Below the pieces are notes generated by a model, which saw nothing but the letters and a program-made list of their open reading frames with translations, was not told where the DNA came from and ran no database searches. Position numbers and translations under genes: made by a program. Positions 23,130 to 32,351 of a stretch of DNA of 48,688 nt are shown here, in pieces; position 1 is the stretch's first letter; each line of letters begins with the position of its first letter. Location of the stretch: assembly GCA_023422005.1 (NCBI GenBank), contig JAEZSC010000054.1, positions 1-48,688 on the forward strand. The letters run 5' to 3'. Source of the DNA: Bacillota bacterium (GTDB taxonomy: Bacteria > Bacillota > Clostridia > Christensenellales > UMGS416).

Positions 23130-24467
23130 CTAAAAGTCGCCCTTGATCATACCAAGTTCCTTTTCCGGGATTTCGGCAAACATCCTGCCAAGCATGTCGA
23201 GCACCTGGTCCAGAGTGAATTGCCCTTGCTGGATCTTACCGGCCATCACCTGGGCAATCTGCTTTTTCACAATGACGGACTTTGCATAAGCCCAATCAGC
23301 GCAGTAAGCGTCCGAAAAGAAGATGAACTGCTTGTTCATGGGAAGCATCTCCAGGCGCTGCTCGAACAGGCTACTAATCGCATACGGGTAGAAACAATGC
23401 CACCAGTATCCCGCCAGGTAGACGTTGGGGAGCTCTTTGGCAATGGTGCTAAAGGCCTGGTTCTGGTGCAGCGAAGCCACATGGAAAACAAATTTGCGGT
23501 CGGGATATTTGCGGAAGATATCGACCAGTTCATACATCGTATGGGTATGCAGCTTGCTACCCGTCTCATATGGCAGCGGCTCGGCGCCGATGGAAAACTG
23601 AAGGAGAATGTCAGGGCGCTGACGGGTCATCATGTCGATGTACATGGCATTGATATAGTTTGCGTAAATCTCCTGCTCAACGGCGCCAGCATGATCTCGC
23701 CGGAGGATTGCCTGCTCCATTTCCGTCTCACTCACCGGTCGGTAATGAATATCGGTGGATATGTGCGACGCGGCGTTGATAACGTCTTCTTTCGGTATGG
23801 TGTCGATGAAGTGCTTCATGGCAGCCTTTACATCCGCCACGCTTCTAATCTTCTTGGCAAAATGCATTGACGCAAGGTCGGCGGTTACCGGCAGAGGCGG
23901 GCCGGGCGTCTCCATGTTCCAGGAATACTCCAGCTCAATGAGCGCGGTATCGTGCCTTCCGTATTGGGTCCGCGCAAAAAAAGCCCACTCGAGGCTATAT
24001 TGCAGCACATCGTCGCCGCTGCCATCAAAGCGGCGCCACAGCTCGGTGCAGCTCCTCTGGATGCCGGCCTTCTTCAAGATGCCCCTCTCAAAGGCGGAGT
24101 CGCCGGATTTTTCGCTGATCAGGGCATCCACCTCGCGCCAATTATCAGCGGTGATGGGTTTATCCCACCCATAGAGATCCTTGAGAATCAGGCGTACACC
24201 CCAAAAGCTGTTCGTATTCTGTATGTTCCCTAGATACGGGAGGGCTCTCTCAATTCGGCTTTCCACTTCTGTTCGGTCCGGCATTTCAGACAGGCGTGCA
24301 CCATCGGGGCACCCGGAACTGTACAGATCGCTGATCACCATATGATACAACAGCACGTCATGAAGACCCCTGGCGCTCAGATGCCTGGAGTCCATATGCG
24401 TGTGAACATCATACAGGGGAAGCTTTGAAATCTCTTCGTAAACTTTGTCCGTCAGATCATAGTGCAT
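23130..24467 (-). CDS. Amidohydrolase-superfamily protein related to uronate isomerase
   Basis: A protein of 445 aa. The N-terminal YDVHTHMDS (about 19-27) is the HxH metal motif of the superfamily. Later landmarks KFVFHVASLHQN and FIFFSDAYCADWAYAK fit the His and C-terminal Asp positions of uronate isomerases (UxaC). Overall it is clearly divergent from standard UxaC. Uronate isomerases convert glucuronate or galacturonate to ketouronates. It is the first gene of the operon (isomerase-like, kinase, aldolase, isomerase, dehydrogenase), with a consensus promoter upstream. Whether it isomerises a uronate or hydrolyses another compound is open. Confidence 0.72.
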   Translation of the reverse strand: MHYDLTDKVYEEISKLPLYDVHTHMDSRHLSARGLHDVLLYHMVISDLYSSGCPDGARLSEMPDRTEVESRIERALPYLGNIQNTNSFWGVRLILKDLYGWDKPITADNWREVDALISEKSGDSAFERGILKKAGIQRSCTELWRRFDGSGDDVLQYSLEWAFFARTQYGRHDTALIELEYSWNMETPGPPLPVTADLASMHFAKKIRSVADVKAAMKHFIDTIPKEDVINAASHISTDIHYRPVSETEMEQAILRRDHAGAVEQEIYANYINAMYIDMMTRQRPDILLQFSIGAEPLPYETGSKLHTHTMYELVDIFRKYPDRKFVFHVASLHQNQAFSTIAKELPNVYLAGYWWHCFYPYAISSLFEQRLEMLPMNKQFIFFSDAYCADWAYAKSVIVKKQIAQVMAGKIQQGQFTLDQVLDMLGRMFAEIPEKELGMIKGDF

Positions 24468-24821
24468 GCATGGATCCCCCTCTTTCTTAGTATGGAAGCT
24501 TGTTCTTTATAAACCGTGTTATTTAAGTAGGTACATTATACGTTGCATAACAGTGCACTGTCAATACACATCACCATCTGGCGTAGGATCAATAAAGATC
24601 ACCAACTGCGTTCCAAAGAGAGAAAAAGAAAGGCGCACGGCGCATTCCCGTGGGATCTTATCAGATGTAAAATGAAGGGCCGCAGGATGATAGGCAGACT
24701 CATGCTACAATATAAACAGTATTAATAAATAAACGACGTTATAAAAGCGCCGGTCGATGCGTCTGGGCGCCGCGGGTGCGGAGCAAGATATTTCAAACGT
24801 TCACCGCAAAGCCAAAAATGT
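24468..24821. other. Intergenic region between GntR gene and catabolic operon
   Basis: Holds the promoter and palindrome at 24535-24564 near the right-hand operon start. The part from about 24600 to 24821 shows nothing recognisable. No gene is supported. Confidence 0.55.
24535..24564 (-). promoter_or_regulatory. Promoter with embedded perfect palindrome before the catabolic operon
   Basis: On the minus strand: TTGACA (24559-24564), 18-nt spacer, TATAAT (24535-24540). Inside the spacer and touching the -35 box is the 12-bp perfect palindrome ACAGTGCACTGT (24550-24561), a good candidate operator for the adjacent GntR-type repressor. Confidence 0.75.
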
Positions 24822-25877
24822 TCACGTGCCGCGTATGATAAATTGAGGGGCGATGTTCTTCGTAATAGCCTTTCCCTTGATGCTGCCCTCAATCCGCCCG
24901 ATCACCGTATTGATCGCGTGCTCCCCAATTTTATCCACAGGAAAGGCAATCGAGGTCAGCGGCGGAGAGAGAAGCTTTGAATATAATGTATCATTTATGC
25001 CGACAATGGATAATTCACCGGGGATTTTCTTACCGCAATCCAGTATGGTCTCCTTCAGTTTGTAAATGATTTGGTCGGGTGCAATAAGCCCATCTATCTC
25101 AGGTAAAATGTCAACAATCCTCTTACGGATCACCTCAAGATCGTCTGAGTAGTCTATTATATAGCGGTCCTGTACTTCCAACCTAAGGGGTTCAGCCCAT
25201 TTGAGCAGGGCTTGTCTCTCTTCGCAGATAAATTTAGGGGAATCATGGAGCACAATCCCCACTTTTTTCTTGCCGGAGGCTGCGAAATGTTCCAAAGCCT
25301 TGATAATTCCCTTGGATAAATCCATAGAGAAGAAATCGCTGCGCACATCGTCGATGTTCCGGATGACAAAAACAAGCGGTATCTTCTTGCCAATAATCTC
25401 GTTGATTTGCCGCCTCTGGTCGCTGTTGTATGCCACACTTTTTGGAGGAACCGCAATAATGCCGGAAGCCCCCATTGCAACAAGGCGTTTTAGCCCACCC
25501 AGAAAAACATCATAATCTTCCGCGGTATCTATCAGGGAAAGATAATATCCAGGCTTAACATTTCTTTGAATGGCATTCAGAATGTCAGTATCAACGCGCA
25601 TGGAGACGGAGAAATTAAAGATCATGACTCCAATCTGGCGGGCGTCTGTAGCGTGCTCTGCGATATAAGTACCCATTCCGTCCCTAACCGAGACAAAGCC
25701 TTCGTTGGCAAGCATTGCTATCACCGTGTTAACCGTATTGCGGCTAATGCCGTACATTGAGGCAAAATCACGGATGGAGGGCAGTTTCTCGCCGGTAGAG
25801 TACTTCCCGCTCTCTATATCTTTTTTCAGTATCATGTAAAATTGCTTGGCTTTATTGACTGTGACAATATTGTCCAT
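24822..25877 (-). CDS. GntR-family regulator with sugar-binding (LacI/periplasmic-type) domain
   Basis: A protein of 351 aa from the ATG at 25875-25877, preceded by AAGGA; an ATG at 25916 is also in frame but has no site. The N-terminal winged helix reads LPSIRDFASMYGISRNTVN then MLANEGFVSVRDGMGTYIAE (about 30-70). The rest is a periplasmic-binding-like domain (IGVMIFNFSVSM..., SIVGINDTLYS, LTSIAFPVDKIG) as in AraR-type regulators. It probably binds a sugar ligand and controls the operon starting at 24467, and perhaps itself. Confidence 0.9.
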   Translation of the reverse strand: MDNIVTVNKAKQFYMILKKDIESGKYSTGEKLPSIRDFASMYGISRNTVNTVIAMLANEGFVSVRDGMGTYIAEHATDARQIGVMIFNFSVSMRVDTDILNAIQRNVKPGYYLSLIDTAEDYDVFLGGLKRLVAMGASGIIAVPPKSVAYNSDQRRQINEIIGKKIPLVFVIRNIDDVRSDFFSMDLSKGIIKALEHFAASGKKKVGIVLHDSPKFICEERQALLKWAEPLRLEVQDRYIIDYSDDLEVIRKRIVDILPEIDGLIAPDQIIYKLKETILDCGKKIPGELSIVGINDTLYSKLLSPPLTSIAFPVDKIGEHAINTVIGRIEGSIKGKAITKNIAPQFIIRGT

Positions 25878-25930
25878 AGGCCATTCCTTCGGTTTCATAT
25901 ACATACACATATGCATTGTTTTGCTGTGCC

Positions 25931-25960
25931 ATTATAGTATGTTCGCATTGCATATTGTAA
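25931..25960 (-). promoter_or_regulatory. Promoter of the GntR-type regulator
   Basis: On the minus strand: TTACAA (25955-25960), 18-nt spacer, TATAAT (25931-25936). A purine-pyrimidine rich stretch CATATACATACACATATG follows downstream and might be an autoregulatory site. Confidence 0.55.
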
Positions 25961-26152
25961 TGCTACTCAATCTATTATAATAATCCATCCCGCTTTGTTT
26001 GTCAAACAACCGGTGGTTTTTTTGCACATTTTATGGAAATAAGGATCACAGGTGTTTGCATCCCTATAACCATAACCCTGGCCCGTGCTCTTTCCATCAA
26101 TCTCTCGCTCATTTTTTCGATATCAACGCTTCGTCGCAGTCCTTTATCAAGA

Positions 26153-27205
26153 TTAATATCGACCATATTCTTTACATGCATCCACAAAAGCAATGATGTT
26201 TTCCCACGGAACCTCCGGCTCCAAAAGGTGCGTTGGTGCCAGCAGCAAACCGCCCCCCTTTCCCACCGTATGAATTCTGTCAATCACATTGGCCTTGACA
26301 TCCTCAGGAGTTCCAAAGGGCATAACGGTTTGCGTTCCAATTGTACCCCAGAAGGACAGACGATCGCCATATTGTTGCTTCACTACCGCCGGATCCATGC
26401 ACTCGGGCTGAATGGGGTTCAGGATATCTACACCGATGTCAATGAGATCAGGGATGATATCGTAAACAACTCCATCCGAATGGTAGAAGGCAAGCACATC
26501 CGGATTCACATCCTTAGCCGCCTTAATCACGTGGTGCAGCGCAGGCTTCAACCACTTCCTCCAGAGGGCAGGGTTCATGATCATTCCTTTTTGGCTGCCC
26601 ACATCATCGCCAAACAATATGATGTCCACACCGGACTGCGCGGCTTTGGCTGCGATTAGCGCTTGAAACTGGACCATTTTGTCCAGGCATGCTTGCGCCA
26701 TGTCTTCGTTGGCCATCATGTCCAGCAGAAGATTTTCCAGACCCCGCAGATACCAGGCATACTCAAAAATTTGAATCGTCCAAAACCCGGCTGCCCGGCC
26801 CTCACGATGGGCGGACTCCACCTGCGCGTGAACATCCATCCATAGAATATCATCCAGATGGTCCGGATAAGGATAGCTCCAGACCTCATCGGGAGTTTCA
26901 AAATGCGCCATGGGATGGTGCATCCGTGTAAAATGCGCTACGCTGCCGGGTTCCTGTCCCACACCCCATTCATCGATATGGGCATTCTGGGGCAAGTGTT
27001 GATGATACATGCTATAGTCATGCTTCTTTTTGACAGCGGGTAACTCTACAAATCGTATGGGAAGGTCAAAATAGGGAACGAAATCGGTGGCCCCCGTCTT
27101 CTCCAGAAAAACCTTTTGCTGTGATGGGCACAACTGAAAATGGAACGGCACCCATTCTGGGCTCTGTCTTCTTAAAGCTCTCAACAAATTGTCCCTATTG
27201 GTCAT
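26153..27205 (-). CDS. Uroporphyrinogen decarboxylase (URO-D)-family protein, catabolic type
   Basis: A protein of 350 aa. Starts MTNRDNLLRALRRQSPEWVPF, then landmarks VDIILFGDDVGSQKGMIMNP, FYHSDGVVYDIIPDLIDIGV and WGTIGTQTVMPFGTPEDV, all typical of the URO-D/MtaA superfamily branch found in sugar-use clusters. It lacks an evident MtaA-style zinc motif (HxC and a late Cys) apart from the HSDG site. True heme HemE is unlikely given the neighbours. Members of the superfamily include methyltransferases acting on methylated compounds; the function here is unknown. It is the last gene after the HpcH/HpaI-type aldolase (60-bp gap). Confidence 0.82.
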   Translation of the reverse strand: MTNRDNLLRALRRQSPEWVPFHFQLCPSQQKVFLEKTGATDFVPYFDLPIRFVELPAVKKKHDYSMYHQHLPQNAHIDEWGVGQEPGSVAHFTRMHHPMAHFETPDEVWSYPYPDHLDDILWMDVHAQVESAHREGRAAGFWTIQIFEYAWYLRGLENLLLDMMANEDMAQACLDKMVQFQALIAAKAAQSGVDIILFGDDVGSQKGMIMNPALWRKWLKPALHHVIKAAKDVNPDVLAFYHSDGVVYDIIPDLIDIGVDILNPIQPECMDPAVVKQQYGDRLSFWGTIGTQTVMPFGTPEDVKANVIDRIHTVGKGGGLLLAPTHLLEPEVPWENIIAFVDACKEYGRY

Positions 27206-27265
27206 GCTATCCCTCGCTTGTTTTTATCGATCCTTACGGCCCAGACGCCAAACAGAAATCCAAGG

Positions 27266-28060
27266 CTATTGGGTGAGCGCCCGGAAATCTTCAATGACCT
27301 TACTGTAAAATTTATTGAGTGCGATCACATCTGCCGCTATGTTAATCAACTGATAACCCTCATCGATGAGTTCGCTGATGTTCCCAACGGCTACAGTGCC
27401 TGCAAATTTATTGTGCCGGCGAGCCGCTTCAGCAATCCTTTTACGCGCACGGATCACCTCGGGGTGAAGGACTTGCCCAGGATACCCAATTGATTGGGAA
27501 AAGTCACCCGGGCCAAAGAAGATGATATCAAACCCCTCCAGCTCGCAAATTGCCTCGAGTTCTTCCAGCGGCTGCGGATCCTCGATTTGCAGTATTACGA
27601 CCTTTTCCCTGTTGGATGTGCTGGTATACTCATCGTAATCCATCGCACAGTACTTCCCGTCTGCGTTTCCTCCATCCACCGGACGCAGGCCCAGAGGATG
27701 AAACCTGGTACTCCGGACGATGTTCTGCGCATCTTGTACACTCATGACATGGGGCACCATGATCCCTGTAGCATCCGCTTCCAATGGCCTGATATAGTCG
27801 CTGTAAGAACCCCGGGCGACCCGTACGATGATGTCCGTATCATATATCTTTGAGACCATGACCTGTCTTTCAATTGCGCTCCAGTCATTGGCCACATGTT
27901 CCATGTCCGTCCAAATACAGTCAAACCCGCTCATCGCGGCAACCTCTGTAGCATTTACATTGGAAATATTCGTCTTCACACTGCAGGCACATTGTCCCGA
28001 GCGTAGTTTGCTCAATACCCTGCTGCTTCGCATCTTCATATGATCGGCGACAGATTTCAT
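27266..28060 (-). CDS. HpcH/HpaI-family aldolase
   Basis: A protein of 264 aa. Motifs: FDCIWTDMEH (about 46-55), PHVMSVQDAQNIVRSTRF with HPLGLRPVDGG (catalytic/pyruvate-binding region), ILQIEDPQ and IIFFGPGDFSQSIG, all marks of the HpcH/HpaI (class II, metal-dependent 2-keto-3-deoxy acid) aldolases. Such enzymes split a 2-keto acid to pyruvate and an aldehyde. It follows the transport genes by about 190 bp and precedes the URO-D-like gene. Confidence 0.88.
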   Translation of the reverse strand: MKSVADHMKMRSSRVLSKLRSGQCACSVKTNISNVNATEVAAMSGFDCIWTDMEHVANDWSAIERQVMVSKIYDTDIIVRVARGSYSDYIRPLEADATGIMVPHVMSVQDAQNIVRSTRFHPLGLRPVDGGNADGKYCAMDYDEYTSTSNREKVVILQIEDPQPLEELEAICELEGFDIIFFGPGDFSQSIGYPGQVLHPEVIRARKRIAEAARRHNKFAGTVAVGNISELIDEGYQLINIAADVIALNKFYSKVIEDFRALTQ

Positions 28061-28112
28061 AACGATTTTCCTTTCTGGGGAAACACTTATTTAGACGCTC
28101 CCAGAGGATGAT

Positions 28113-28143
28113 CCGGTACCCGCCGATCTTCGGCAGGTACCGG
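28113..28143 (-). ncRNA. Intergenic stem-loop between lipoprotein and aldolase genes
   Basis: A near-perfect hairpin: CCGGTACC/GGTACCGG (28113-28120 with 28136-28143) and GCCGA/TCGGC (28122-28126 with 28130-28134), one C-A mismatch and a 3-nt loop. There is no U-run on the minus strand, so it is more likely an RNA processing or stability element than a terminator; it may set the ratio of receptor to aldolase mRNA. Confidence 0.55.
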
Positions 28144-28251
28144 GTTTACCATCCATGCAGTGTGACGTCAATTAACCGTTGAAGTTGTCATGATTGGGAT
28201 ATCCGTTGGTATGCAGTGCCACTTCATCCTGTGTGAAGCAGAGTCACCCAA

Positions 28252-29898
28252 TTACTTTTTATCTACCATCGCCTGGAATCCAGCCAGAACCTCTTGTCCA
28301 CCGGCGGTCAACCAGTCATTGAGGAACGATTCGTATGCTTCGTCAGCATTCACACGTCCTAGGATTACGTTAAGGATGAAGGTATCCTCCAACGTTTCCA
28401 GTTCGGCCTTATAGGTTGAGTATGATTCGTTTTCACCCGTGAAGTTGAAATCAAAGTCGATGTACGTTTTGGGATTCTCCAAAGCGGTGGCAGTAGCGTT
28501 CAGAATAACGTCATCCAGCACCTTGATCGGGGATAGGTTGCTGGGCAGAACGCAATAGAAGGAACGCGCATCCATGGCCACATCCGCAGCAGACCTGGAC
28601 TTATCGGCATTGAAATCAGGGTTGTTCTTGTAGACGCCATTCACCAGTGTCCAGTTTTCACCATGCTTCTCGACTTCGCCAAACTGGGTCATCAGTGCCA
28701 GTTCAGGATCGACACAAAACGCTTCAAGGATCTGCATTCCGCGGATCATCTTTTGATCGGATGTCTGTGCGCCGAAGTAGTAGGGATACTGGCCGGTGTA
28801 CAGCGTAGGATAAAGGATGGGAGTATGAACCTTACCATCTTTCCCAGGGATACCAATGAACATGTCGTACTCGTAGTCAGGATAATGCTCCGCATAGTAT
28901 TCAAGGCGAGACCCCAGGTAATAGATGATGGGAGCCGAATACATGCCCAGTTTCGCTTGATTGAGGCCCATCTCCATATATAAGTCATAGCTGTTCTTTG
29001 TCGTGAACTCAGGGTCGATCAAACCTTCGGCGTACCACTTGGCCAACAGTTTAAGTGCTTCCTTATACTCATCCATCTGAATGCTGGACTTGATCTTTCC
29101 ATCCACTAAATGATAGGACTTCGGGAACACGCCGAAATGGTTAAAGACAACGCCCAGTCCGAAGTAGCGGTCGATAGCCGCGGTGCTCAAGCCGTAGGTA
29201 TCTTTGGCGCCATTTTTATCCGGGTCTTCAAAAGTTACATATTTCAGGTAGGTATGCAGCTCATCCAGCGACTTGGGCACATCGTTCAAGCCAGAGTTTT
29301 TCACCCATGTTTTGTTTATCAAATACACATAAGGCGAAATACGGCTCTCGTTGGTAAACGGTACACCCCAGCACTTTCCATTGTAATACAGCTGCTGCTC
29401 GATGATCTCAGGATCCACAACCCTCTTTAGATACGACATCCAGGTGGGCATATGTTCGTTGAGAAGATTGGCATCAAAGGAACGAATCAACCCCTGGTTG
29501 ACCAGCGCGTTGCGGTCCAACTGACGGATGAACATAACGTCCGCAGTGTTACCCGATGCAAAATACAGTACGATCTTCTCTTTATCGGTCCAGTCGACTT
29601 CAGCTTTCTTTATTTTCACATTAAAGCGCTCTTCAATGATCGGCTTAATGCGGTCGTCCGCCGGGACTGGGTCGCCCTTGGAACCGGTATACCCCATCCA
29701 AGTCAATTCAAGGGTTTCGGCGAATGGCGATTCCGCTGCTTGTTCTGTAGCCTGGGGCGTGGGGTCGGTTGTCGCCGTAGACGGCGCTGAAGTGGGCGAC
29801 GAAGAGGGTACCGCGGAGGGCGCCGCTGTCTGCGCACAGGAGGCCAACAGGCAGCAAGCTAAAACCATCAAGAATACTTTGAACGTGTTCCTTTTCAT
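28252..29898 (-). CDS. Extracellular solute-binding lipoprotein (second LplABC-type importer)
   Basis: A protein of 548 aa. Lipoprotein signal with lipobox LLASC (Cys about 21), then a Ser/Thr/Pro/Ala linker to about residue 60, then the receptor domain (ELTWMGYTGSKGDPVPADD..., later KCWGVPFTNESRISPYVYLINKTW). It belongs to the large LplA-like sugar receptors. Its start overlaps the stop of the upstream beta-propeller-type gene (ATGA). Its permeases are at 31470-33296. Confidence 0.88.
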   Translation of the reverse strand: MKRNTFKVFLMVLACCLLASCAQTAAPSAVPSSSPTSAPSTATTDPTPQATEQAAESPFAETLELTWMGYTGSKGDPVPADDRIKPIIEERFNVKIKKAEVDWTDKEKIVLYFASGNTADVMFIRQLDRNALVNQGLIRSFDANLLNEHMPTWMSYLKRVVDPEIIEQQLYYNGKCWGVPFTNESRISPYVYLINKTWVKNSGLNDVPKSLDELHTYLKYVTFEDPDKNGAKDTYGLSTAAIDRYFGLGVVFNHFGVFPKSYHLVDGKIKSSIQMDEYKEALKLLAKWYAEGLIDPEFTTKNSYDLYMEMGLNQAKLGMYSAPIIYYLGSRLEYYAEHYPDYEYDMFIGIPGKDGKVHTPILYPTLYTGQYPYYFGAQTSDQKMIRGMQILEAFCVDPELALMTQFGEVEKHGENWTLVNGVYKNNPDFNADKSRSAADVAMDARSFYCVLPSNLSPIKVLDDVILNATATALENPKTYIDFDFNFTGENESYSTYKAELETLEDTFILNVILGRVNADEAYESFLNDWLTAGGQEVLAGFQAMVDKK

Positions 29899-31457
29899 GT
29901 AGATGCTCCTCCTTTAAAATCTGTTTGCTCATTCCCAATCGCATATCCATACAGTTTTGCATCCCGCAATTGGAATCTGACGACTACGGTGCGGCCTTTG
30001 AGTCTCTCGATATTCGTTACGCCTAGCCATGAGTATTTCTCCCACCGAATGTCTCCCCTCAAATCATCTCCTTCCACAAGCGACAGACCTGGGCAAGGTG
30101 CATCGTTGTTGTTTTCAGGGTCGGGATCCGCCAGCAATATCTCCGCGCGGACATAACCTAATCCATTTGTCTTCGCATTGATCAGCAAATGGTCGCCCTC
30201 GAATGTAAATGGAGGAGTATACAGTTCCCCCTGCTGGTCAGCCCGGAAACCTGCCAGTCTATCCATCTCCCACGTGGCCCAAAGATACCGCGAACGGAAA
30301 GGCAGCGACTCATAAAACCAGTCATGAAACACCCGCTGATGATAGCAATCATGCGTCATGACAGGCAGTGCCAGCCGGTCTCCCAGGTTTACCAGCTCCG
30401 GCAAAGCATACATCGAACGCATTTCTTTCCCCTGCTCATCCTTGGGAAGGATAATCGGTTCTCTTGTGACCCAGTCGAAACACCGCCCGTCACGGCTGAC
30501 CGCCATGCGCACGTGCATAATATCGTTGCCATGTGTATATACCGTGGGAAACAACAGCCGTATCGACGGGTCTTCCGGATAAACACAGTAGGCGCTGGCA
30601 TAAAAATCTGCATCCAGAGGATCTTCCGCATTGGGTCTGAGCAACGTTACAGGCTCACACAATGTTGTGAAGGAATCCCCTTCCGAGCGCACAATACAGC
30701 GGCCATTGTCACGACCCCGCAGATAAGCAACGTATTTGCCCAACCGCGCATCAAATCCGCCAATGTTTTGGGTGTCAAAGAAACCGTTCAACCGTCCCGG
30801 GCCAGCGTCGCGCCAATAGATGCCATCATCCGAGCACTTCATCGAGACGAAGGAGCGCTCCTGGGGCTTGCGCTTGTCATTGTTGTCAAGCAGAGGATCA
30901 CATCCATGTGCGAGAGCCTTGAACCGGCCTTCGTTCGCGGTCTCGTCGATAAACACACTGGTTTCAGCAGGCCCGTCCGGAAGCAGGTTTGTAGGCTGCC
31001 CGTTCCACGTCCAAGCTCCAATCGACGGCCGCGTCCATTGATATCCGTCATCGCTGAGCGCATACCCTACAAATGAGCCCGCCGGGCGCGACCCTTCGCC
31101 CACCCACTCGAGAGGCCCGCTCGTGGTCAAATGGACAGTGTACCAGCATTTATATACCTTATCCTGTCTGTCATATAGAATAGTTGCGTAATTGACAGTC
31201 TTTTCCCAGGGCATGTCATTGGCAATTCCCAATGTCTCGATGGATGCTTGCTCGACTTCCAAGCGTATACCATAGGGCACCCGGTGCGCATACGAGTAAT
31301 CACGACCCCGCTCGTAATGAACATGCCACTTTTTTTCCATCTCCGACATCAGTTTTGCACCACCTTCTGTGATGCGATTGACGCCAAACCCTCGTTTTAT
31401 ACTGCCGATTTCCACTTCAGACCGATCCAGAAACAGGACTTTCTTGGTAATGCTCAT
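29895..31457 (-). CDS. Five-bladed beta-propeller/GH32-GH43-like protein
   Basis: A protein of 520 aa with no signal peptide, so probably cytosolic. The ATG at 31455-31457 has AGGAG nine nucleotides before it. Motifs such as GYALSDDGYQWTRPSIGAW, FVSMKCSDDGIYWRDAGPG and MAVSRDGRCFDWVTREPII are the repeated S.DG..W blades seen in GH32/GH43/GH-J-type propellers. The C-terminal about 130 aa (GDHLLINAKTNGLGYVRAEI, VVRFQLRDAKLYGYAIG) look like a beta-sandwich. No clear catalytic set can be named. It is placed between the permease genes and the receptor gene and overlaps the receptor by 4 bp, so it is part of the import operon. Confidence 0.68.
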   Translation of the reverse strand: MSITKKVLFLDRSEVEIGSIKRGFGVNRITEGGAKLMSEMEKKWHVHYERGRDYSYAHRVPYGIRLEVEQASIETLGIANDMPWEKTVNYATILYDRQDKVYKCWYTVHLTTSGPLEWVGEGSRPAGSFVGYALSDDGYQWTRPSIGAWTWNGQPTNLLPDGPAETSVFIDETANEGRFKALAHGCDPLLDNNDKRKPQERSFVSMKCSDDGIYWRDAGPGRLNGFFDTQNIGGFDARLGKYVAYLRGRDNGRCIVRSEGDSFTTLCEPVTLLRPNAEDPLDADFYASAYCVYPEDPSIRLLFPTVYTHGNDIMHVRMAVSRDGRCFDWVTREPIILPKDEQGKEMRSMYALPELVNLGDRLALPVMTHDCYHQRVFHDWFYESLPFRSRYLWATWEMDRLAGFRADQQGELYTPPFTFEGDHLLINAKTNGLGYVRAEILLADPDPENNNDAPCPGLSLVEGDDLRGDIRWEKYSWLGVTNIERLKGRTVVVRFQLRDAKLYGYAIGNEQTDFKGGAST

Positions 31458-31469
31458 CCGCTTATACTC

Positions 31470-32339
31470 CTATCCCTTAATGGCTCCAAGCATAATCCCC
31501 TTGACAAAGTACTTCTGTACAAACGGGTAAACCGCGATGATAGGACCGATTGTAATCACGATGGTAGCTGCAGTCACCGTAGCCGAAGGTGGCATCTTGT
31601 TTTGCGCGATCGTGTCAAAATAAGTGGAATTTGTAAGTTCAATTTCGAACAGAATTCGCCGGAGCAGCAGCTGCAGAACGACGTTTTTATCGCCGCTGAG
31701 GTAGATGTACGCATCGAACCATGCATTCCAATGGGCAACGGCACTGTACAGCATCAGTACGGCTATGATGGGCATGGACAGCGGCATGACGACTAGGACC
31801 AGCGTTTTAAAAACACCAGCGCCATCAATTTCCGCGGATTCTTCCAGGTCGGGAGGTAGCATGTATAGAAAGTTTCGGGTCAGTATCACATTCATGGCAC
31901 TGGTCGTACAGGGCAAAATCAACACCCAGAAAGAGTTCCGCAGCCCCAATCCCGAAACCAGCAAATAAGTTGGTATCAGCCCGCCGCTGAAGAACATTGT
32001 GACCGTGATCATTTTGATCATCAGTTTGCCCAATGGAAGAGACGGCTTGCTCAGAGAATAAGCACCTGCAAACGTCACCAAGACCGAAATCGTTGTTCCT
32101 AGGACCGTCCTGAGAATCGTATTGCGATATGCGACAAGTACCGAACTGGAGCGGAATACTGTTTTGTATGCATCGAGCGTCCACTCCTTCGGATAGAGCA
32201 TGAGATCCGCAGAGGTGACTTGTTTTTCGGTGGCGAATGAGGTTACGATCAATTGCCAGAATGGGTAAATGAACGTAATCGTTAATACAACAAACACAAC
32301 AGCCAGTACGAAGTCAAACAATTGGAACTGCCGCTTCAT
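31470..32339 (-). CDS. Carbohydrate ABC transporter permease (LplC-like), second importer
   Basis: A protein of 289 aa with six membrane segments, the EAA-type motif LEESAEIDGAGVFKTLVL and the tail VQKYFVKGIMLGAIKG, matching the LplC family and the paralogue at 15977-16891. It is 12 bp after its partner permease gene. Confidence 0.92.
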   Translation of the reverse strand: MKRQFQLFDFVLAVVFVVLTITFIYPFWQLIVTSFATEKQVTSADLMLYPKEWTLDAYKTVFRSSSVLVAYRNTILRTVLGTTISVLVTFAGAYSLSKPSLPLGKLMIKMITVTMFFSGGLIPTYLLVSGLGLRNSFWVLILPCTTSAMNVILTRNFLYMLPPDLEESAEIDGAGVFKTLVLVVMPLSMPIIAVLMLYSAVAHWNAWFDAYIYLSGDKNVVLQLLLRRILFEIELTNSTYFDTIAQNKMPPSATVTAATIVITIGPIIAVYPFVQKYFVKGIMLGAIKG

Positions 32340-32351
32340 GACAATAACTCC

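Noticed and set aside
26153..27205. URO-D-like gene as heme-pathway hemE
   Set aside because: The neighbours are sugar genes with no heme genes, and the sequence fits the catabolic branch of the superfamily.
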